A stretch of 64,000 nucleotides of DNA from Vampirovibrio chlorellavorus (GTDB lineage Bacteria > Cyanobacteriota > Vampirovibrionia > Vampirovibrionales > Vampirovibrionaceae), in NCBI GenBank assembly GCA_903866275.1, contig CAIPMU010000020.1, positions 186,001-250,000 on the forward strand, written 5' to 3'. The translations under genes were made by a program, and so were the position numbers. Positions within the stretch are counted from its first letter, which is position 1. Every line of letters starts with the position of its first letter. The notes beneath the pieces were generated by a model. It saw only the letters and a program-made list of their open reading frames with translations, searched no databases and was not told where the DNA came from. Of this stretch, positions 7,577 to 16,139 are shown one piece after another.

Positions 7577-9243
7577 TCCTGCAACGGCATCTCTCCATTC
7601 GGCGCATTCTGGCGCTGGTCAGCCTGCTCTTTTTGCTGTTGCCGGTGGGTGGCATTTACTTTTTGCGGATTTATGAAAGCGCCCTGCTGCGGCAAACCGA
7701 GTCCGAGCTGATCTCGCAGGGGGCCTTTGTGGCGGCCATCTATCAGCATGAAATTGCCGATCGGCTGACCCAACAGCATCTCCCGGTGAGTCGGTATGGG
7801 TTGCCGCTGGCGCATGCTCAGCGCCAGAAGTCCAACGCGCTCAGTCCGATCTTTCCACAGCTGGATCTGGCCAAGGACCCCATTCATGCGGCCCGGCCCC
7901 AGCCGGAGTATACCCGAGACACCCTCGATCCCGTGGCCAGTCTGGCGGGCACGCAAATCATGCCGGTTTTGCAGGAGGCTCAGCGTGTGACCCTGTCTGG
8001 CATCAAGGTGCTGGACTATCAGGGGCTGGTCGTGGCCGGGGCGCACGAAAAAGGCTTGTCTTTCGCGCAGGTGGAGGAATTTCAGGCGTCCCGGCAAGGC
8101 AAGCCTGTCAGTTTTCTGCGGGCACGGCGCATGTCGGACACTTCGGCGGCTTTGGGGTCAACCAGCCGAAATGCGAACATCAACGTGTTTGTGGCCTTGC
8201 CTATTACCCTGCAAAATCGCCTGATTGGGGTGGTGTGGCTGAATCGCACACCTATGGATCTGCCGCAGGCCCTGTTCTGGAAACGCTATGAACTGGGCTG
8301 GACGGTGCTGTCTTTGGTGGTCATTGCCATTTTAATCGCCCGACTGACCTCCTTGAGTATTACCCGCCCCATTCGGGCGCTGGTGGAGAAAACCCGACTC
8401 ATTACCCAAGGTGATCCGCAAGGGCAGGAACCCTTGCACGCCCCCATCACGCGGGAAGTGGCCGAACTGTCGGATAACATTGCGCAGATGGCGCGCACCT
8501 TGCAGCAACGCAGCGCCTACATTCAGAACTTCACCGCGCATATTTCCCATGAATTTAAAACACCGCTGACCGCTATTCAGGGCAGTGTGGAGCTGTTGCA
8601 GGACAATTTGGCAGAGATGCCCCCGGCGCAGCAGCAGCACTTTTTAAACAATATCGCCCAGGACACGGATCGGCTGGGCCGTCTGGTGTCCCGCCTGCTG
8701 GAACTCACCCGCGTCGATCTCATGGAGAAAATCGATCGCAGCGCCCAAACGGCCGATCTTCGGGGGGTGTTGCATGAACTCGTAGCTTCCCAGAAGGATC
8801 AGTCTCATGCAAACCCCGTGCAAGATGACCTCTGGCCCGAGGGCGCTGGGCCTGCCCAAGACTTTCAGATTCAGGTGCACTTTGAGGCACCCGCCTTGGG
8901 GGAGCAAGAGGCCTTTCGGGCGGCCATTGCCCCGGACAGCCTGCATGCCGTGCTGGCCCATTTGATTGAAAACAGCAAACAGGCAGGTGCTCAAACAATG
9001 ACCCTTACGGTGACGCCACAGGCTAATGGCGTTTGGCTGGACGTTCAAGATGACGGCCCCGGCATCACCCCAGCGAATCAGAACGCGGTGTTCACCCCGT
9101 TTTTTACCACCAAGCGCCAGCAGGGCGGAACCGGCTTGGGGTTGAGCATCACTCAAGCCCTGCTGGAACGCTATCATGGGAAAATTACACTGCTCGATAG
9201 TACCACCGGCGCACATTTTCGGCTCATGCTGCTCAGCGGCTAA
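7573..9243 (+). CDS. creC: Membrane sensor histidine kinase, CreC-like
   Basis: This 556-aa sensor kinase has a first membrane helix at about residues 13-33, a periplasmic or extracytoplasmic sensor part of some 200 residues, and a second helix near 238-258. A HAMP-like linker (SITRPIRALVEKTRLITQGD) follows. Next comes the dimerisation/phospho-acceptor box HISHEFKTPLTAIQGS, with His near residue 325, then an ATPase domain with an N-box, DDGPGI, TPFFTTK and GGTGLGLS. The TTG start overlaps the TGA of creB. Assignment as CreC rests on the neighbours CreB and CreD; the signal is unknown. It is larger than E. coli CreC (about 470 aa), mainly in the sensor part and in the linker near residues 405-440. 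Confidence 0.85.
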   Translation: MILQRHLSIRRILALVSLLFLLLPVGGIYFLRIYESALLRQTESELISQGAFVAAIYQHEIADRLTQQHLPVSRYGLPLAHAQRQKSNALSPIFPQLDLAKDPIHAARPQPEYTRDTLDPVASLAGTQIMPVLQEAQRVTLSGIKVLDYQGLVVAGAHEKGLSFAQVEEFQASRQGKPVSFLRARRMSDTSAALGSTSRNANINVFVALPITLQNRLIGVVWLNRTPMDLPQALFWKRYELGWTVLSLVVIAILIARLTSLSITRPIRALVEKTRLITQGDPQGQEPLHAPITREVAELSDNIAQMARTLQQRSAYIQNFTAHISHEFKTPLTAIQGSVELLQDNLAEMPPAQQQHFLNNIAQDTDRLGRLVSRLLELTRVDLMEKIDRSAQTADLRGVLHELVASQKDQSHANPVQDDLWPEGAGPAQDFQIQVHFEAPALGEQEAFRAAIAPDSLHAVLAHLIENSKQAGAQTMTLTVTPQANGVWLDVQDDGPGITPANQNAVFTPFFTTKRQQGGTGLGLSITQALLERYHGKITLLDSTTGAHFRLMLLSG

Positions 9244-9280
9244 GCCGTTTTTTTAAAATCGCCTGATAGCTTTTTAAAAA

Positions 9281-9319
9281 TTGCACAAAAATTGCACCAA
9301 TTTGCTGCGGGAACTGCAC
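9281..9319 (+). promoter_or_regulatory. Direct repeats upstream of creD, candidate CreB binding site
   Basis: TTGCAC occurs at 9281-9286 and again at 9292-9297, exactly 11 bases apart. A one-mismatch copy, CTGCAC, at 9314-9319 stays in the same 11-base register. The cre-tag bound by E. coli CreB is a TTCAC direct repeat with the same 11-base period (established knowledge). The site lies about 60-100 bases before the creD start and would let phosphorylated CreB control creD. Binding itself is an inference. Confidence 0.5.
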
Positions 9320-9378
9320 AACCATTTGTCATACTCCAGTTATCAACCAACTCAACGTTGTTAGAGAACAGGAGCACA

Positions 9379-10761
9379 ATGTTTATGGATTACCCGTTCC
9401 CCCCCAGTTCTAGCCCGAGTCCCGGCCCGATTAAAAAAGCCTATAAGGGCATTTCGGTGATGTGGAAAGTGGTGATGATCATCTTCTTGATCATTGGCCT
9501 TTTAATTCCCCTGGGCATGATTAATTTCACCATTTACGACCGACAGGCGACCAAAACGAAAGTACAGGAAGAAATTGCCCAGTCCTGGGGAGGCCCGCAA
9601 ACCCTATTGGGACCTGTGCTGGTGGTCCCTTATAAAGCGCCCTATCAGACGGTCAATGATGAAGGTCAGAAAGAGAATCTGACATCCACGCAACTGGCTT
9701 ATATCCTGCCTCAGCAGTATGGGGTGAATACCAATATTGATTCGGACATTAAAAAGCGCGGTATTTACGACTCCATCGTTTATACGTCCACATATGCTGC
9801 GACAGGCACGTTCAATTTAAACGCCATCAAAGCGCTGGGACTGAACAGTAAAAATATCCTGTGGGGGCAAGCTTTTATGGCCATTGGTATTCCGAGCATG
9901 AAAGGCATTGACAAGCAGCATGACTTATTCGTGAATGGCAAGTTGACCGATTTGTTGCCGGGTGTGAATGGCGTTTCATTTATTTCTGCTGGATTACATG
10001 CTCCCATTGCCCTTTCGGAGACACAAGCTGAAATTCCCTTTAATTTAAAACTAACCCTTAAAGGCAGTCAGGTTTTTTCAGTGATTCCGATTGGCAAGCA
10101 GAACACCATTAAGATGACTTCGGACTGGGCTTCCCCCAGTTTTGTCGGGGCAAACTTGCCTAGTAATCATAGTGTGACTCAACAAGGGTTCCAGGCCGTT
10201 TGGGATATTCCCTACTACGCCAGAAGTTACGGACAAAGTTTTATGGACACCCCCGATCTGCAAAACCAGATCATGAAATCGGCAGTCGGTGTTGAGTTGC
10301 TGAATCCGGTGGATGGCTACCGGCAGTCCGATCGGGCGGTGAAGTATGGCGTTCTGTTTTTGGTGCTGACCTTTGCCACCTTCTTTCTCTTCGAGGTGAT
10401 TAGCAAATCCCGTCTGCACATGTTCCAGTATCTGCTGGTGGGTTGCGCCATTGCCCTGTTCTACCTGTTGCTGATCGCTATCTCCGAAGTTTGCGACTTT
10501 CAGATTGCTTATGGCATCGCCAGCCTGGCCATTGTGTCGGCCATCACCCTTTACGCCAAAGCCATTCTGGGCAAAATCCGCAAACACGCCGAGTGGATCA
10601 TTGGCGGTTTGCTCAGCGTGCTGTACACCTACCTCTATGTCCTGTTGCAACTGGAAGAGTTATCCCTGCTCTTCGGTGCCATCGGCCTGTTTGTGGTGCT
10701 GGTGGTGATGATGTACATCACCCGCAACATTGACTGGTATAACGAACAAGTCCCCGCTTAA
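9379..10761 (+). CDS. creD: CreD-family inner membrane protein
   Basis: This 460-aa protein matches CreD, the main target of the CreBC system in enterobacteria, where it affects envelope integrity and colicin tolerance. It has one N-terminal helix (about residues 28-50), a large beta-rich extracytoplasmic domain, and a C-terminal bundle of helices. Family segments include SDWASPSFVGANLP, VWDIPYYARSYGQ, VGVELLNPVDGYRQSDRAVK, and the membrane parts LFLVLTFATFFLFEVI and FQYLLVGCAIALFYLLLI. The start at 9379 has AGGAG seven bases upstream; an in-frame TTG at 9292 lies inside the direct repeats and is unlikely. A terminator follows the gene. Confidence 0.93.
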   Translation: MFMDYPFPPSSSPSPGPIKKAYKGISVMWKVVMIIFLIIGLLIPLGMINFTIYDRQATKTKVQEEIAQSWGGPQTLLGPVLVVPYKAPYQTVNDEGQKENLTSTQLAYILPQQYGVNTNIDSDIKKRGIYDSIVYTSTYAATGTFNLNAIKALGLNSKNILWGQAFMAIGIPSMKGIDKQHDLFVNGKLTDLLPGVNGVSFISAGLHAPIALSETQAEIPFNLKLTLKGSQVFSVIPIGKQNTIKMTSDWASPSFVGANLPSNHSVTQQGFQAVWDIPYYARSYGQSFMDTPDLQNQIMKSAVGVELLNPVDGYRQSDRAVKYGVLFLVLTFATFFLFEVISKSRLHMFQYLLVGCAIALFYLLLIAISEVCDFQIAYGIASLAIVSAITLYAKAILGKIRKHAEWIIGGLLSVLYTYLYVLLQLEELSLLFGAIGLFVVLVVMMYITRNIDWYNEQVPA

Positions 10762-10776
10762 ATCCACACAGTTCTT

Positions 10777-10810
10777 TGAGGCTCTTCCTTCCGGAGGGGC
10801 CTCTTTTTTT
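10777..10810 (+). terminator. Terminator after creD
   Basis: GAGGC near 10778 pairs with GCCTC at about 10798-10802, with partial extra pairing inside. It is followed by seven Ts, just downstream of the creD stop. Confidence 0.7.
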
Positions 10811-10951
10811 AACGATGGCCTGTCGGATTGTGCGTCGCGCATGCCTGTTGTGCTAACCGATAATTCTTGATCCCGAAACCCATCTGGATAAACGGCCATC
10901 AGCATGGCGCCAGCAAGATGAATCATCCCGACATGACTGGGAAGGAAATGA

Positions 10952-10957
10952 TATAAT
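10952..10957 (+). promoter_or_regulatory. Candidate -10 box for the SPFH-polyamine cluster
   Basis: A perfect TATAAT lies at 10952-10957, in the 240-base gap between the creD terminator and the first gene of the cluster, about 95 bases before its start codon. The -35 region 17 bases upstream is weak, so either an activator is needed or the call is fortuitous. Confidence 0.4.
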
Positions 10958-11050
10958 ACCAAGAGGTAAATCCGTGGTATTCGCAGGACTCGTTGCGCTT
11001 AAAATGCTTTCCACAGGTCATGTCGGTTCTCATGGGAGAGGGAGCAATCC

Positions 11051-12046
11051 ATGTTTAACCAGTTTTTCAGCAAGCAGTTTATTGATGTCATCGAGTGGGT
11101 AGAAGGTGAGCAGCGTCTGCTGGCGCATCGTTTTCCCATGCAGGATCGGGAGATCCAGAACGGGGCGCAGTTAACCGTGCGTGATTCGCAAATGGCCCTG
11201 TTTGTGAATGAAGGGGAAATTGCTGATGTATTCAGCGCCGGTCGTTATTCCCTGAATACCCAGACCTTGCCGATCCTGACCAATCTGCAAAACTGGGATA
11301 AGCAGTTTCAGTCGCCCTTTAAGTCGGATGTCTATTTTTTCTCCACGCGAGAACAGATTGACCAGCGATGGGGCACACAGGCACCGGTGACCGTGCGCGA
11401 TAAGATGTTTGGCGCCATTCAGCTTCGGGCGCATGGCTCTTACTCCTTTCAAATTCAGGACCCTCGTGCGTTTTACCTGAAAATTAGTGGCACCCGCGCG
11501 GATTATGCCGTTGATGAGCTGGAAGGCCAGTTGCGGGCCATGATTCTGACTGCCCTGGCTTCGACTTTGGGTAGTTCCGAGGTGGACTTTGTGGACATTG
11601 CGGCCAATCAGGTTGAATTTTCCAAAAAGCTGGAAGCCGACTTGCAAGGGTATTTTGCCGAGTACGGCCTTCAGCTCAAAACTTTCTTCGTGCAAAGCGT
11701 GACCTTGCCGCCGGAGTTGCAAACGTACTTTGACAAGGCCATCTCGATGAAGATGGTCGGCAACGTCCGCCAGTACGCCCAGTTTCAGGCCGCCGAGAGC
11801 ATGCCCATTGCGGCCGCCAATGAGGGCGGTATGGCCGGTGTCGGTGCGGGGCTGGGTGCCGGGGTTGGGCTGGGTCAGGCTTTTGCTGCTGCATTTTCTG
11901 GCGCGGATCCAACGCCATCCGCTGACGCCCCTGCGCCTGATCCGTTTGAGGCGCTGAATAAACTGCACGATCTGATGACCAAGGGCGTCATTACCGCCGA
12001 AGAGTTTGCGTCTAAAAAAGCAGAGTTGCTCAAGAAAATTAACTGA
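11051..12046 (+). CDS. SPFH/band-7 domain protein with C-terminal SHOCT domain (YdjI-like)
   Basis: This 331-aa protein resembles the 'virion core protein-like' SPFH/band-7 family (YdjI type), thought to form membrane-associated scaffolds. The SPFH core covers about residues 10-240; recognisable stretches are VIEWVEGEQRLLAHRFPMQD, SQMALFVNEGEIADVF and a VRDKMFGAIQLRAHGSYSF segment. A Gly/Ala-rich linker (about 255-285) leads to a SHOCT-type tail (about residues 295-330, KLHDLMTKGVITAEEF), a short module often found on membrane-linked oligomers. There is no N-terminal transmembrane segment. It opens a collinear cluster; the next gene starts within two bases of its stop, indicating translational coupling. 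Confidence 0.88.
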   Translation: MFNQFFSKQFIDVIEWVEGEQRLLAHRFPMQDREIQNGAQLTVRDSQMALFVNEGEIADVFSAGRYSLNTQTLPILTNLQNWDKQFQSPFKSDVYFFSTREQIDQRWGTQAPVTVRDKMFGAIQLRAHGSYSFQIQDPRAFYLKISGTRADYAVDELEGQLRAMILTALASTLGSSEVDFVDIAANQVEFSKKLEADLQGYFAEYGLQLKTFFVQSVTLPPELQTYFDKAISMKMVGNVRQYAQFQAAESMPIAAANEGGMAGVGAGLGAGVGLGQAFAAAFSGADPTPSADAPAPDPFEALNKLHDLMTKGVITAEEFASKKAELLKKIN

Positions 12047-12047
12047 T

Positions 12048-12695
12048 ATGTTAAAGCTCCCCTGCCCCAGTTGTGCGGCGCCTGTTGTTTTTCTTTCAAC
12101 CGCCTCGGTATATGCGGTTTGCAGCTACTGTAAAACGACGGCGGTTAGGCAAGACATGAATCTGTCGGCCTACGGTAAAATGGCGGACGTACCACTGGAT
12201 GCCAGTCCACTGCAGCTCCACACTCAGGGGCGTTACAGTCAGAAGACGTTTGAGTTGATTGGACGCTTGCGGGTCCGTTGGGAAAACGGGTTCTGGAACG
12301 AGTGGGTGGCCATGTTCGGAAACGGACAAATTGGTTGGTTGGCTGAGGCTCAGGGGTTCTATGCCATGTGTTTTGAAAGCACCAGCATGAAGGAAATTCC
12401 TGATCCGAACAGTTTAATACCGGGCAAAGAGATTTTGTTAAGTCGGGGTAAACACAGTCTGGCGCTTTCCTATCAGGTTCAGGATATTAAAAAGGCCACT
12501 TGTATTGGCAGCGAGGGAGAGTTACCGTTTTTGGCCCCGATTGGTCGACAGTCTCTCAGTGTGGATCTGAGTAATCTCGATGATGCCTATGCCTGCATGG
12601 AGTATTGCGGTAAACAGTTTCGGCTTTTTTACGGAGAATATGTAGAGTTTGATAAATTTCAATTTTCAAATTTGAGGGAGCTCGATGGCTGGTAG
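12048..12695 (+). CDS. Zinc-ribbon DUF4178-type protein (short paralogue)
   Basis: This 215-aa protein starts with a zinc ribbon (CPSC at about residues 5-8 and CSYC near 25-28). A beta-rich domain follows that fits the DUF4178 pattern: ELIGRLRVRWENGFWNEWVA, then a tryptophan and aromatic-rich core. It is a shorter paralogue of the next gene. Start ATG 12048 directly follows the SPFH stop; a farther upstream start inside the SPFH gene is not credible. Its 3' end overlaps the next gene by 11 bases. DUF4178 proteins are repeatedly encoded beside DUF350, SPFH or PspA and spermidine-synthase genes; their biochemical role is not known to me. Confidence 0.8.
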   Translation: MLKLPCPSCAAPVVFLSTASVYAVCSYCKTTAVRQDMNLSAYGKMADVPLDASPLQLHTQGRYSQKTFELIGRLRVRWENGFWNEWVAMFGNGQIGWLAEAQGFYAMCFESTSMKEIPDPNSLIPGKEILLSRGKHSLALSYQVQDIKKATCIGSEGELPFLAPIGRQSLSVDLSNLDDAYACMEYCGKQFRLFYGEYVEFDKFQFSNLRELDGW

Positions 12696-14040
12696 TGTGC
12701 AACGTCCCTGCTCGCCGTTTGTCAAGTCGATGACTTGTCGTCACTGTGGTGGCGCGATCTTGATTCGAAATAACAGGGACAGTGTCGTCGCCATTTGCGG
12801 GCAGTGTCAGTCGACCATTGATTTAACGGATCCCAATTTCAACATCATCGTTTCGGCACAGGACAAAATCAGCAGGTTACCCATTATTCCCCTGGGCAGC
12901 CGGGGTAAGCTGAAAGGCATCCTGTGGGAAGTGATTGGCTTTATGCAGCGTCTCGACGCCGCAAGTCAATTTAAATGGGAGGAATATCTGCTTTTCAACC
13001 CCTATCAGGGGTATCGGTGGCTGACTCAGGCCAATGGGCACTGGAATTTTGTGAAAACATTAAAGGTGCGTCCTGTATTGATCGATGGCATTCAAAATGC
13101 GACCCATGCAGCGTTGATTAAGTCGTTTACCTTTGAAAACCGTCAATACAAGTTGTACTATGCCGGTCAAGCCATTGTGAACGAGGTATTGGGTGAGTTT
13201 TACTGGCGGGTTCAGACTGGTGAGACGGTTCGGGTGAAGGATTTCATCAGCCCGCCGTTTATGCTGTCCCTGGAGCAGGATAGTAGTGAACAGAACTGGT
13301 CATTGTCGGAATATATTGACTTGCGGGAAGTGGCGGCGGCTTTTCCCACCCACTTACCCTGGCCCCGACAAATTGGCGTGGCACCCAATCAGCCCTCGGT
13401 GCTGGAGCAGCGATGGAAGTTGGTTCGCAAGCAACTGTTTGGGTTCATGGCGGTCGTGTTGGTTTTGCACCTGTTCAATTTGGTCACCTCCTCGGGTGAA
13501 ACGGCATTTCAGTATTGGGGAAGTTATCCCGGGCACGCCGTGAATGAGGTGTCGCAAGCCTTTCATTTGAAAAACGGGCTCAAGAATTTGCAATTTGAGT
13601 TGAGTGCTCCGGTCAGGGGGACCTGGCTTTCGATTGACGGTGATCTGGTGAATGATAAAACCGGTGAGACGTTTCCTTTGACTAATACGGTGGAATTTTA
13701 TGAAGGCTCTGATTCCGATGGCCGTTGGACTGAGGGTGCTGACAGTCATAGTGAGCTTTATTCAGTGATTCCGGAAGGGGACTATCATCTGGATATGACT
13801 GTGACGGGGGCTCGTCCTTCCGATGTTTCCCAGTATGTGACGATTGCACCTGGCATGGATTACAAGATTGCCTTTAAGCGGGGTGTACCGTTATGGACGA
13901 ATTTCTGGTGGATGCTCTGTTTATTGATGCTCTATCCGATTTGGTGTTATTTAAGAAAGAACAGTTTTGAAACCCAGCGTTGGGCGGATAGTGATTACTC
14001 TCCCTTGAAGAGTGCCAGACAGAGTACCGATAATGACTAA
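12685..14040 (+). CDS. Zinc-ribbon DUF4178 protein with membrane-anchored extracytoplasmic domain
   Basis: This 451-aa paralogue of the previous protein begins with a CRHC/CGQC zinc ribbon (about residues 18-38). A DUF4178-like region follows (about 65-240) with GKLKGILWEVIGFMQR and EYLLFNPYQGYRWLTQ. Next come a membrane helix near residues 250-272 (LFGFMAVVLVLHLFNLV), an extracytoplasmic domain of about 130 residues with beta-sandwich character (RGTWLSIDGDLVNDKTGET), and a second helix near 408-428. The start has GAGGGAG upstream. The arrangement suggests a cytoplasmic sensor half coupled to a periplasmic half. It overlaps the preceding gene and belongs to the same operon. Confidence 0.8.
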   Translation: MAGSVQRPCSPFVKSMTCRHCGGAILIRNNRDSVVAICGQCQSTIDLTDPNFNIIVSAQDKISRLPIIPLGSRGKLKGILWEVIGFMQRLDAASQFKWEEYLLFNPYQGYRWLTQANGHWNFVKTLKVRPVLIDGIQNATHAALIKSFTFENRQYKLYYAGQAIVNEVLGEFYWRVQTGETVRVKDFISPPFMLSLEQDSSEQNWSLSEYIDLREVAAAFPTHLPWPRQIGVAPNQPSVLEQRWKLVRKQLFGFMAVVLVLHLFNLVTSSGETAFQYWGSYPGHAVNEVSQAFHLKNGLKNLQFELSAPVRGTWLSIDGDLVNDKTGETFPLTNTVEFYEGSDSDGRWTEGADSHSELYSVIPEGDYHLDMTVTGARPSDVSQYVTIAPGMDYKIAFKRGVPLWTNFWWMLCLLMLYPIWCYLRKNSFETQRWADSDYSPLKSARQSTDND

Positions 14041-14105
14041 TTGAAACGGGAGGCCGGGTTTAGGATGACAGGACAATTAACCCCATGCCTGCGGAGGCTT
14101 GAAGA

Positions 14106-14246
14106 TTGAAAGATCGAACTTATCTGATTTACGGGCTTGTGTTGTGCGTCATGCTGGCTTACGCGAATGCGATTGGCTGGGAGATTTTCAATGCCAAGAC
14201 CTTTACGATGATTGGCCCTCGAGGGCCTAATATTTACCATAAGTAA
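14106..14246 (+). CDS. Small single-pass membrane peptide (46 aa)
   Basis: A 46-aa open frame starts at TTG 14106 with a perfect GGAGG eight bases upstream and stops at 14246, only 17 bases before the DUF350 gene. The peptide has a short charged start (KDR), one hydrophobic segment of about 22 residues (YLIYGLVLCVMLAYANAIGW) and a polar tail with GPRGPNIYHK. No competing gene overlaps it, and it fills an otherwise empty gap in the operon. The ribosome site, helix and placement make it a real small protein in my judgement. I do not recognise a named family; small membrane subunits in DUF350 neighbourhoods are plausible relatives. Confidence 0.7.
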   Translation: MKDRTYLIYGLVLCVMLAYANAIGWEIFNAKTFTMIGPRGPNIYHK

Positions 14247-14263
14247 CGAGGAGAAATGATCCG

Positions 14264-14482
14264 ATGGAAGACTTGATTACCGGGAAATATATTCTAGCTG
14301 CAATCGCCTACTCTTTTTTGGGCTTATTGATTTTGAGTTTTTCGTTCATTGTGTTTGATAAGCTCACCCCCGGCGCCTTGTGGAAAGAGATTATCCTGGA
14401 GCGTAATTTGCCGCTGTCGATTATTGCCGCAGCTTTTACGTTGGCCATTGCACAAATTATTGCATCGGCCATTCATGGGTAG
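14264..14482 (+). CDS. DUF350 membrane protein
   Basis: This 72-aa protein has two hydrophobic segments (about residues 10-30 and 50-70), and the sequence matches the DUF350 family, small integral membrane proteins such as the two halves of E. coli YjfL. Features are FSFIVFDKLTPGALWKEI and RNLPLSIIAAAFTLAIAQII. GAGGAG precedes the start. DUF350 genes are commonly linked with PspA or SPFH scaffolds, DUF4178 and polyamine-ligating or aminopropyl-transferring enzymes, as here. The molecular function is not established. Confidence 0.85.
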   Translation: MEDLITGKYILAAIAYSFLGLLILSFSFIVFDKLTPGALWKEIILERNLPLSIIAAAFTLAIAQIIASAIHG

Positions 14483-14636
14483 GTCGGGGCTAAAAGCCTC
14501 CCTGCCCACGGTTACGTTATTGATACTCAATGAAGGGACAGCTTGCAGAACAAACGGAGATCGAAGCGGGGAGTGACACCCCTAACGTTTGATCTGTTTT
14601 CCATCATGCGAGCGAACGGCTAAGGATTTTAAATTT

Positions 14637-16139
14637 ATGGCGTATGCCCTCCTGTTTTCAGTCTTTGTGATTGCCACCTGTGGGCTGGTGTATGAGTTGA
14701 TTGCGGGCACCATTGCCAGCTATCTGCTGGGCGATTCGGTGACGCAGTTTTCCACCGTGATTGGGGTGTATCTGTTCTCGATGGGCATTGGCTCTTTTTT
14801 GTCCCGGTATTTTCACCGCAACCTGGTGTCCGTGTTTATTCGAGTGGAATTACTGATTGGACTGGTGGGTGGGTTTTCTGCGGCCATCCTGTTTATGGCC
14901 TTTGAATTTGTGGAATCCTTTCGGGTGTTGCTCTACGGGCTGGTTTCTATCACCGGCATTCTGGTAGGACTGGAAATCCCCATTCTCATGCGCTTGCTCA
15001 AGAGTCATTTCGATTTTCGGGATCTCGTGTCTCAGGTGTTCACCTTCGATTATATTGGTGCCCTGATCGCGTCCCTGCTGTTTCCACTGGTACTGGTTCC
15101 ACATCTGGGCCTGATTCGCTCCGCGTTTTTGTTCGGGCTATGTAACGTGCTGGTGGCCCTCTGGACCCTGCATCTCTTTCGCCGGGAACTGCCCTGGGTG
15201 AAAACGCATCAGGCGTCAGCCCTGCTCACTTTAACGTCGCTCTTGCTGGGATTTATCTATTCGGATCAACTGATGTCCTTTGCGGAGGCTACGACATACC
15301 CGGACAAGGTGATCTACGCCAAATCGACGCCCTATCAACGGCTGGTGCTTACCAAAGCCGATCATGATCTGAGGCTGTTTTTAAACGGCAATCTGCAATT
15401 CAGCTCCCGTGATGAGTACCGTTACCATGAGGCGCTGATCCATGTTGGACTGAGCCCGTTGTCGAATCCGCGTCATGTCCTGGTACTGGGCGGGGGCGAT
15501 GGGCTGGCGGTGCGAGAAATTTTGAAGTACCCCAGCATTCAGTCCATCACGCTGGTGGACCTGGATCCGGCCATGACCGGCCTTTTTTCGCATCAGGCCA
15601 TGTTGCGTGGATTGAATCAGGATTCGCTCAATTCGCCCAAGGTGCATCTGGTCACCGCCGATGCCTTTGTGTGGCTTCGCAACAATCACAAACGCTTTGA
15701 TTTTATTGTTGTTGATTTTCCGGATCCCGGCAATTATTCCATTGGCAAGCTCTACTCAGATACGTTTTACCGGGTGCTTAGCCGCTCGCTGCAACCTGAG
15801 GGGGCGATGGTCATTCAAAGTACCTCGCCCTATTACGCCAAAAAATCGTTCTGGTGCGTGGTGAATACCCTCAAGTCCGTGGGCTTGCTGACTACGCCAT
15901 ATCACGCCTATGTACCCTCGTTCGGAGATTGGGGTTATGTGCTGGCCACCCATCAGCCGTTTCACCCTGCCACCCATTATCCGGACGGACTGAAATTTAT
16001 CACCCCAGAAGCAGTGCAGGGGATGCTGTATTTTCCAGCGGATATGCAAGTGAAAGATGCCGTGGTTAATAAATTGAACAATCAACAACTGGTGCGCTAT
16101 TTTGAGGAAGAGTGGTCCGAGTATGGAAATGTCCACTAA
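14637..16139 (+). CDS. Membrane-embedded spermidine synthase-like aminopropyltransferase
   Basis: This 500-aa protein has an N-terminal bundle of about seven helices (residues 1-215) fused to a spermidine-synthase-like SAM-fold domain. The nucleotide-binding segment HVLVLGGGDGLAVREILKY lies near residues 281-300, LVDLDPAM follows, and VDFPDPGNYSIGKLYSD near 357-373 contains the equivalent of the catalytic Asp loop. The membrane half (GTIASYLLGDSVTQFSTVIG) is typical of bacterial fused SpeE proteins. Start ATG 14637 has AAGGA upstream. It probably aminopropylates an amine at the membrane using decarboxylated S-adenosylmethionine, but no decarboxylase (speD) is in the window. Its stop overlaps the next start. 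Confidence 0.88.
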   Translation: MAYALLFSVFVIATCGLVYELIAGTIASYLLGDSVTQFSTVIGVYLFSMGIGSFLSRYFHRNLVSVFIRVELLIGLVGGFSAAILFMAFEFVESFRVLLYGLVSITGILVGLEIPILMRLLKSHFDFRDLVSQVFTFDYIGALIASLLFPLVLVPHLGLIRSAFLFGLCNVLVALWTLHLFRRELPWVKTHQASALLTLTSLLLGFIYSDQLMSFAEATTYPDKVIYAKSTPYQRLVLTKADHDLRLFLNGNLQFSSRDEYRYHEALIHVGLSPLSNPRHVLVLGGGDGLAVREILKYPSIQSITLVDLDPAMTGLFSHQAMLRGLNQDSLNSPKVHLVTADAFVWLRNNHKRFDFIVVDFPDPGNYSIGKLYSDTFYRVLSRSLQPEGAMVIQSTSPYYAKKSFWCVVNTLKSVGLLTTPYHAYVPSFGDWGYVLATHQPFHPATHYPDGLKFITPEAVQGMLYFPADMQVKDAVVNKLNNQQLVRYFEEEWSEYGNVH

